Assembly (NCBI GenBank): GCA_963965975.1 | Contig: OZ014411.1 | Span: forward strand, 22,038,249-22,102,248 | Length of the DNA: 64,000 nucleotides | Direction: 5' to 3' | From: Xestospongia bergquistia | Taxonomy: Eukaryota > Porifera > Demospongiae > Haplosclerida > Petrosiidae | Part shown: in pieces, positions 58,996 through 64,000 of the stretch | Layout: the number at the start of each line of letters is the position of its first letter | Numbering within the stretch: the first letter of the stretch is position 1 | Notes under the pieces: model-generated | Database searches by the model: none | Told to the model about the DNA's origin: nothing | What the model saw: the letters and a program-made list of their open reading frames with translations, nothing else | Program-made: the position numbers and the translations under genes

Positions 58996-60010
58996 AGGCA
59001 ATACAAAATGCTCTGTGTTGAATTAACATATATACTGTTGATATCAACAGTTTGTGTAAGTCAATCATTACTAAGTGGTATACTGGTTCGATCCTAACTT
59101 TGCGAGTGTATAGATAATACTTAAACATTAAGACTATTCAGGTACATAATTATAGTTATTAAAAAAAATTACAAATCTCATATAATATAGTAAAAGTTGT
59201 TTCCATCTATTTTGAAATTTTATATAATGTACTACAACACATTAATAGTTAAAGATTTATGATACTTTCAATTCAATTTATGATCATACCAAATACTTCA
59301 TTAGATTTTGGAGTATCCCAACAAATAAAGTTATGAGGTCATGTATGTAAGTTTTAGAGTATAGCAACAAATCAATTGTAATTGCAACATGCTTTAGAAA
59401 TTAATTAGTATTAATTAGTCAATAACTAAGAAATTGAGTTACCTGGGTCTGACAATGAGATTGCTTCATATCAAAGATATGTATACTTTAACCTTGACCA
59501 TTCTAGACTAATTGTATAAGGTAGATCTAATATGGTGGCATTGTTTGCTGTTATGGCAAAAATCAACCAGAACCTGTGTATCATCCATCTCTCAAGTATA
59601 GTAAGACATGATAAACCTACAGTTTATTTTCAGATTCTAGTAGTTTTTGATGGAATCATTCACATATAGCTAAATATAAATTAGATCTTAAAATGGTATA
59701 TTATTTTCTAGAATTAATCATTATTGTTTTATTAATTGTCTCTTAGTTCTTTTTAATCTCCTTTGCTGTTAAATTTTATGTGTATATACTGAAATTTCCA
59801 GCATTATTTTTATACAACATAATTACAGTACATTAAAAGAGAATGACGACATAAATGGTCTGTGGTAGTATTGTGATAAATAATGCATAGTAAATTTATC
59901 TCCATCCACAGAAGTTCAATGAGGTTGTTAAATAAACCTCATTGAACCCTTATTGACCCTAAAATAAACATAATATAAACAAAATATTTAAATTCCTAGT
60001 TCTTACTTAC
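58996..60010. other. Stretch without a supported gene
   Basis: The locus C terminal exon would be expected between here and 60 kb, but nothing matching SEIEYVH or the LDDNHGELAS block was found. An inverted repeat ATATACTGTTGATATCAACAGT is at 59,029-59,050 and AACCTCATTGAA is repeated in inverted form at 59,925-59,945. Confidence 0.45.
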
Positions 60011-60115
60011 CTAAAGTAACAGTTGGTGTAGGTGTAGTTATAGAACCACTAAAAGAAGATGAAAAACTTGCTGGAAGATGTGTGCTACCTGTGAAAGGGT
60101 ATGGAATTTTAATTT
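60011..60115 (-). CDS. Mucin-like exon C-M2
   Basis: 105 bp, phase 1-1 if the ATACAG acceptor at 60,117-60,116 is used; donor GTAAGT. IKIPYPFTGSTHLPAS and TPTPTVT. Best relative is 6,289-6,366 in locus A. Confidence 0.6.
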
Positions 60116-60535
60116 CTGTATCCTCGTAAAAATAGCTATCAATTGATAAATGTAACAATATAACTGATCAAAATTATCAGATCAGTGACTATATGTGTTA
60201 CTACCCTTTAGGCTAGACCCTAAAGTCAAATATTGGATTGAATGCTGAGCCGTATGAAATAAATAAGTGTAACAAATTTTGTAAGGCTTATTTCTGTATA
60301 GCAAAATTGACCAAAACTTCATGGCTAATACTTTGCATGAACTTACATATGAACATGATATTACATATGAACTTTTAGGAAAAACCTTCATAATTATATA
60401 ATAACTAAGTCAGAAATAATGAAGAAACTAAAGTTTGGTGAGAGAAAATGTGACTACAATAGTATTTGATTATTAAAAGCAATATAAATGAAATTATTTT
60501 GCAATGACAAGTACTCCAGAATAAAAATCTCTTAC

Positions 60536-60733
60536 TAATTATATAGAATGGAGTTGGTGAAACTATAGGAGAGGAAGAAGAAGCAGGATGACAACCAATA
60601 TCAGCTATATCACTACAACAATCATTCAAAATATGACAGTGTCGATCACAGTTGCATCCATTATTGTTACAAGATGGTGACTGGGACTGTACACAGCAAC
60701 CAGAATAGTTTAGATTAAGTGCCACACATGAAC
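60536..60733 (-). CDS. SMB-like exon C-S4
   Basis: 198 bp, phase 1-1 with acceptor TTTGAG and donor GTAAGA. SGCCVQSQSPSC, CNCDRHC, NDCCSDIADIGC. Its 3' end differs from the other repeats: the shared sequence stops after SPTP and a new donor follows FYII, marking the right edge of the tandem array. Confidence 0.72.
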
Positions 60734-60785
60734 CTCAAATTAACATAATATGAACAAATTTATCTAATTTATAGTCCTCACTTAC

Positions 60786-60995
60786 CTGAAGTAACAGTTG
60801 GTTTATCTGTTGGAGTTGGTGAAACTATAGGAGAGGAAGAAGAAGCAGGATGACAACCAATATCAGCTATATCACTACAACAATCATTCAAAATATGACA
60901 GTGTTGATCACAGTTGCATCCATTATTGTTACAAGATGGTGACTGGGACTGTACACAGCAACCAGAATAGTTTAGATTAAGTGCCACACATGAAC
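60786..60995 (-). CDS. SMB-like exon C-S3
   Basis: 210 bp, phase 1-1, donor GTAAGT. SGCCVQSQSPSC, CNCDQHC, NDCCSDIADIGC, tail SPTPTDKPTVTS. The intron to the next unit is only 52 bp. Confidence 0.78.
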
Positions 60996-61047
60996 CTCAA
61001 ATTAACATAATATGAACAAATTTATCTAATTTATAGTCCTCACTTAC

Positions 61048-61257
61048 CTGAAGTAACAGTTGGTTTATCTGTTGGAGTTGGTGAATGTATAAGAGAAGAA
61101 GAAAAAGCAGGATGACAACCAATATCAGCTATATCACTACAACAATCATTCAAAATATGACAGTGTTGATCACAGTTGCATCCATTATTGTTACAAGATG
61201 GTGACTGGGACTGTACACAGCAACCAGAATAGTTTAGATTAAGTGCCACACATGAAC
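61048..61257 (-). CDS. SMB-like exon C-S2
   Basis: 210 bp, phase 1-1. Same as C-S3 except the tail (AFSSSLIHSPTPT). Confidence 0.78.
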
Positions 61258-61309
61258 CTCAAATTAACATAATATGAACAAATTTATCTAATTTATAGTC
61301 CTCACTTAC

Positions 61310-61519
61310 CTGAAGTAACAGTTGGTTTATCTGTTGGAGTCGGTGAAAGTATAGGAGAGGAAGAAGAAGCAGGATGACAACCAATATCAGCTATATCACT
61401 ACAACAATCATTCAAAATATGACAATTTTTATCACAATAGCATCCATTATTGCTACAAGGTGGTGATAAAAATATTATACAACATCCTGAATAACTGAGA
61501 TTTAGTGCCAAACATGAGC
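61310..61519 (-). CDS. SMB-like exon C-S1 (chimeric)
   Basis: 210 bp, phase 1-1. First half (SGCCIIFLSPPCSNNGC, CYCDKNC) is like B-S1 of locus B; second half (NDCC onward with SPTPTDKPTVTS) is like C-S2 to C-S4. The array therefore grew by recombination within an exon. Confidence 0.78.
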
Positions 61520-61568
61520 CTAAATTGTCATAACATCAAAATTAATTTAATTCATAGTGTTCACTTAC

Positions 61569-61664
61569 CTGGAGTAACAGTTGGTGTAAGTGTAATTATA
61601 GAACGAATTAAAGAAAATGAAGAAGTTGTTGGAAGATGTGTCAAAGTGTATGATGTTTTAAATC
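61569..61664 (-). CDS. Mucin-like exon C-M1
   Basis: 96 bp, phase 1-1, donor GTAAGT. FKTSYTLTHLPTTSS and LTPTVTP. Confidence 0.65.
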
Positions 61665-62030
61665 CTGTGTATATATAAAATGACAATAGAATTGATACAA
61701 TAAATTGATACAATACATATATGATAAACTGATCACAATCGATATACTTGTAATATGCTACTATTAAGCACATGAACTATTAATAACGAGAAACTTGATA
61801 TTTATATTATAATTATGTCAAAATTAGCAATAAACTTAATTTTAACTAGACTAAAATGAACCACCATGAGATGTTATTTTGAAAGCAAACATAGGAAAAT
61901 CATTTTATCATGATATACATAATTGAAATATCATCTAAAATTTTGAATGAGTTGATGTATACACATGGAATTAAGAAGTGTAGCAAATTATACAATGTTT
62001 AATGTTTATTATAAAGAAGTAAGACCTTAC

Positions 62031-62186
62031 CACAATTATGAGTGACTTCATTATTTCCAATAAAATATCTTGGAGAGCAATCTGCACACTCATCAGGATA
62101 ACAAACTGCATCAGGATAGTTAGTACAAACACTTCTATTACAAATATCTGAACTACATTTCTTGTTTGGTTGACCAAATGAACAGC
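62031..62186 (-). CDS. CGxC module exon C1
   Basis: 156 bp, phase 1-1, donor GTAAGG. CSFGQPNKKC, CTNYPDAVC, ECADCSPRYF, NNEVTHNC. Confidence 0.77.
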
Positions 62187-62285
62187 CTACATTAAAATAA
62201 CAAAATTAACCAGATATTAATTTGTTGAATACATGCATAGCAATCATCATAGTTATATAAATATTATTACAATATACAAACTTAC

Positions 62286-62444
62286 CACAAAGATCAATGC
62301 ACTCATTAAGAGTCTGAAATTGATTTCTATTTCCATGACAACCACCATAAATAAATAATTCACAATGACTTGAGCTAGCGTTATAAAACCAACGAGGAAA
62401 TCTACCCTTACATGATCCAACTTTAGGAAGTAGATGACAAGTAG
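62286..62444 (-). CDS. Kunitz domain exon C1 (P1 Lys)
   Basis: 159 bp, phase 1-1. VGSCKGRFPRWFY reactive region, FIYGGCHGN, NECIDLC. Essentially the same as B2 Kunitz at 46,017. Confidence 0.88.
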
Positions 62445-62556
62445 CTAGACAATTATATAATATTTATTTCTTATTCCATAAAGTAAACATATGTAAAAAA
62501 TTAAATCATGTCATGTATTTGATAACCAATATATTCATTGCTTGCAAATTAATTAC

Positions 62557-63882
62557 CTTTACTTCTTGGAATGTTAATTGGATTTAACTTCATGCCTCCA
62601 ACATAACTGTACCCTCCATAAGTTGTCCAGCCATAAACAGAGACACACAATTTACCATTTGGGTTAGGATGTGATATTGTATTGGTACCACTAAAAGATG
62701 TTGAATAGCCATATCCATAAATTGAACCATCTGAAGCATATATTAGAACCCATGGTGGATTGGTAAGAATATTGTTGATCAATAAAGTCTGGTTAAAGTA
62801 AGCATCATTTGGTACAACCACACTGTAATAACTAGCACTATGTGAAAGTAATGCGGAGAATTGAGTGGAATGTTCATATTGTTCTATTGGTGGCACTGTG
62901 TTAAGAGAAGGGTCACCAAAATTACCACCATCATACCTTGTACTAACACCAATTTGAGCAACATAGATTGGTTGATCAGAAATAAAACTACAGTATACAT
63001 TGTTGTTTGTGTAAAACCATTTGGTGTTGTTTTCATTAAATTTGATATATTCAACAGTTTTATTTGTACCACAGGTTTTGACAGCATTTGTTTTATTGTT
63101 AGTAGCAATCACTTTGTAACTTTGTCCATTGTTTCGACCCATTTGAGGTGATAACAGAAATGTTTTCCCCCAAATTATTGTTGGTGTCAGTTGTGTAACA
63201 ATAGGGTCAACATCATATTTATCAGCTGGAACTCGGGCAGCTTCATGTCCACTGATAATTGTTAGTGGACTGTCTGATATAATTTTGGTTCCAGTAAGAT
63301 CAACACAAGGCTTAAAAACAAAAAATGTTTGAAGTGAATGAAGAATAAAATTGAAGGACTGTCCAGATGAAACAATTATATTATCAGCAGCACTCTCCTG
63401 GAGATCTGATGGAACAATAATGTCATTGTTTGGAATGATAGTCACATTACTGTTATTAAGGCAACCAATAATCATGAACTGACTTGTCTGATCACACAAG
63501 CCTAATGTAGACACGACATAGTACATGTATTGAGTTGTTGGTTGTTTATGACATGGAAGAGCTAGATAAGACATGAAATCTGAATGAGTACGATAGCTCC
63601 ATGCAATAACTGATATTGACTCTGAATCTAGAGAGTAAACTTTAAGACCCTTTCTCCTCCAGGAATAGCTATTATCTAACACTTCATAACTTGCTGGTAT
63701 GGTGACTTTATGAGGATTGTGATAACTAGCTTTACCCATATATGAGAAGTTGTTATCAAGTGATATGACTTTGAATGTAACAAGAGTTTTTTTCATAGTA
63801 TGAACATACAATATACGTTCTTTAGATCCATGTACATGTTCAAAGAATCCCACAATGAACTCATTACTGTATGTGCTAGGGT
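62557..63882 (-). CDS. IgGFc-binding-like domain exon C-Fc1
   Basis: 1326 bp (442 codons), phase 1-1, acceptor TTATAG, donor GTAATT. Intact: SKERILYVHTM, PTTQYMYYVVSTLGLCD, GHEAARVPADKYD, HPNPNGKLCVSVYGW (Phe to Cys, an extra cysteine). Differs from B-Fc2 at roughly 20 residues by eye; a short block (IIVPSDLQES) instead matches A-Fc3. Confidence 0.88.
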
Positions 63883-64000
63883 CTATAATGTAACAAAATG
63901 TTTAGATTTATAGAAATGAAAAAGGTAATTACTAATATCAATTCTGACAAGCTGAATTTAAGATGTACTTAAATAGATATGTATTTAACAAAAATGTATT
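63883..64000. other. Intron at the window edge
   Basis: Matches the intron upstream of B-Fc2 (47,613-47,735) closely; no exon. Confidence 0.6.

Larger units (their letters stand above)
60536..61519. repeat. 262-bp tandem array of SMB exons
   Basis: Acceptor positions at 61,519, 61,257, 60,995 and 60,733 are spaced exactly 262 bp; each unit is one SMB-like exon of 210 bp plus a 52-bp intron. Units 2 and 3 differ at only a few positions. Confidence 0.92.
60011..63882 (-). other. Locus C: mosaic gene, 3' portion
   Basis: Gene-direction order: IgGFc C-Fc1, Kunitz (P1 Lys), CGxC, mucin-like, four SMB-like exons at 262-bp period, mucin-like. The arrangement repeats that of locus B from B-Fc2 onward. 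Upstream modules lie beyond position 64,000. No terminal exon was found, so either it was lost or it has diverged. Confidence 0.65.

Noticed and set aside
60536-61519. CRISPR-like regular repeats
   Set aside because: The 262-bp period consists of coding exon plus short intron in a eukaryotic gene; no short direct repeats with unique spacers.
11593-63108. Minus-strand 62-74 codon ORFs starting MLLTIKQ inside IgGFc exons
   Set aside because: Shifted-frame shadows of the IgGFc reading frame ending at a common stop; no independent features.
11570-63151. Plus-strand ORFs of 93-96 codons repeated at 11,570, 14,596, 16,905, 46,591, 49,228 and 62,861
   Set aside because: They are antisense to the same segment of each IgGFc exon and are conserved only because the exons are paralogues; splice structure and domain motifs are on the minus strand.

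Overview
The window looks like AT-rich genomic DNA from an early-branching animal, most likely a sponge. The support is the spliceosomal exon-intron structure, the small introns, the mosaic extracellular genes (IgGFc-binding, Kunitz, somatomedin-B-like and mucin-like modules), the stanniocalcin-like genes and the mix of Ty3/Gypsy, Harbinger and MITE-type elements. The organism assignment is an inference from gene style; nothing in the sequence names a species. No bacterial gene organisation, CRISPR array, tRNA or rRNA was seen.

The main content is three tandem minus-strand paralogous loci for large modular extracellular proteins. Locus A is at about 4.9-17.9 kb, locus B at 41.2-50.3 kb and locus C at 60.0-63.9 kb; C runs out of the window on its 5' side. 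In gene direction each runs: IgGFc-binding-like domain (one exon of about 1.33 kb), Kunitz domain, one or two 8-cysteine 'PDAxC...CGxC' modules, repetition of that set, then alternating Ser/Thr/Pro-rich (mucin-like) exons and 10-cysteine somatomedin-B-like (SMB-like) exons, with two Gly/Ser linker exons in A. Every intact module exon I could delimit starts and ends in intron phase 1 and has a length divisible by three, so modules can be added, lost or swapped without breaking the frame. Signs of such events are visible: SMB exons repeated at exactly 262 bp in C, a Kunitz remnant in A, lost splice donors, a broken IgGFc domain in A, and a short diagnostic tract shared by non-neighbouring IgGFc copies. 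A probable last exon (C-terminal tail) is intact in B and decayed in A. First exons with signal peptides were not found for any locus.

Upstream of loci A and B lies one stanniocalcin-like secreted-protein gene each (25.4-26.2 kb and 53.4-54.2 kb), with conserved three-exon structure. Their flanks (18-23.5 vs 50.3-53.1 kb; 26-29 vs 54-56.5 kb; 1.9-4.5 vs 57.2-59.0 kb) are recognisably related, so the whole window is an ancient large tandem duplication of [3' flank - mosaic gene - stanniocalcin-like gene - spacer].

Mobile DNA fills the spacers: a complete-ended PIF/Harbinger element with TAA target-site duplication (20,668-22,847), a GC-rich MITE with ATAT duplication (52,302-52,674), a palindromic MITE-like element (24.34-24.63 kb), a decayed Gypsy element on the minus strand (30.2-33.0 kb), a Ginger/KRBA2-type integrase remnant (34.65-35.5 kb), and a Gypsy pol/LTR fragment on the plus strand (36.9-39.3 kb). 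The last one took part in a recent 2.36-kb tandem duplication that also copied an SMB exon of locus B.
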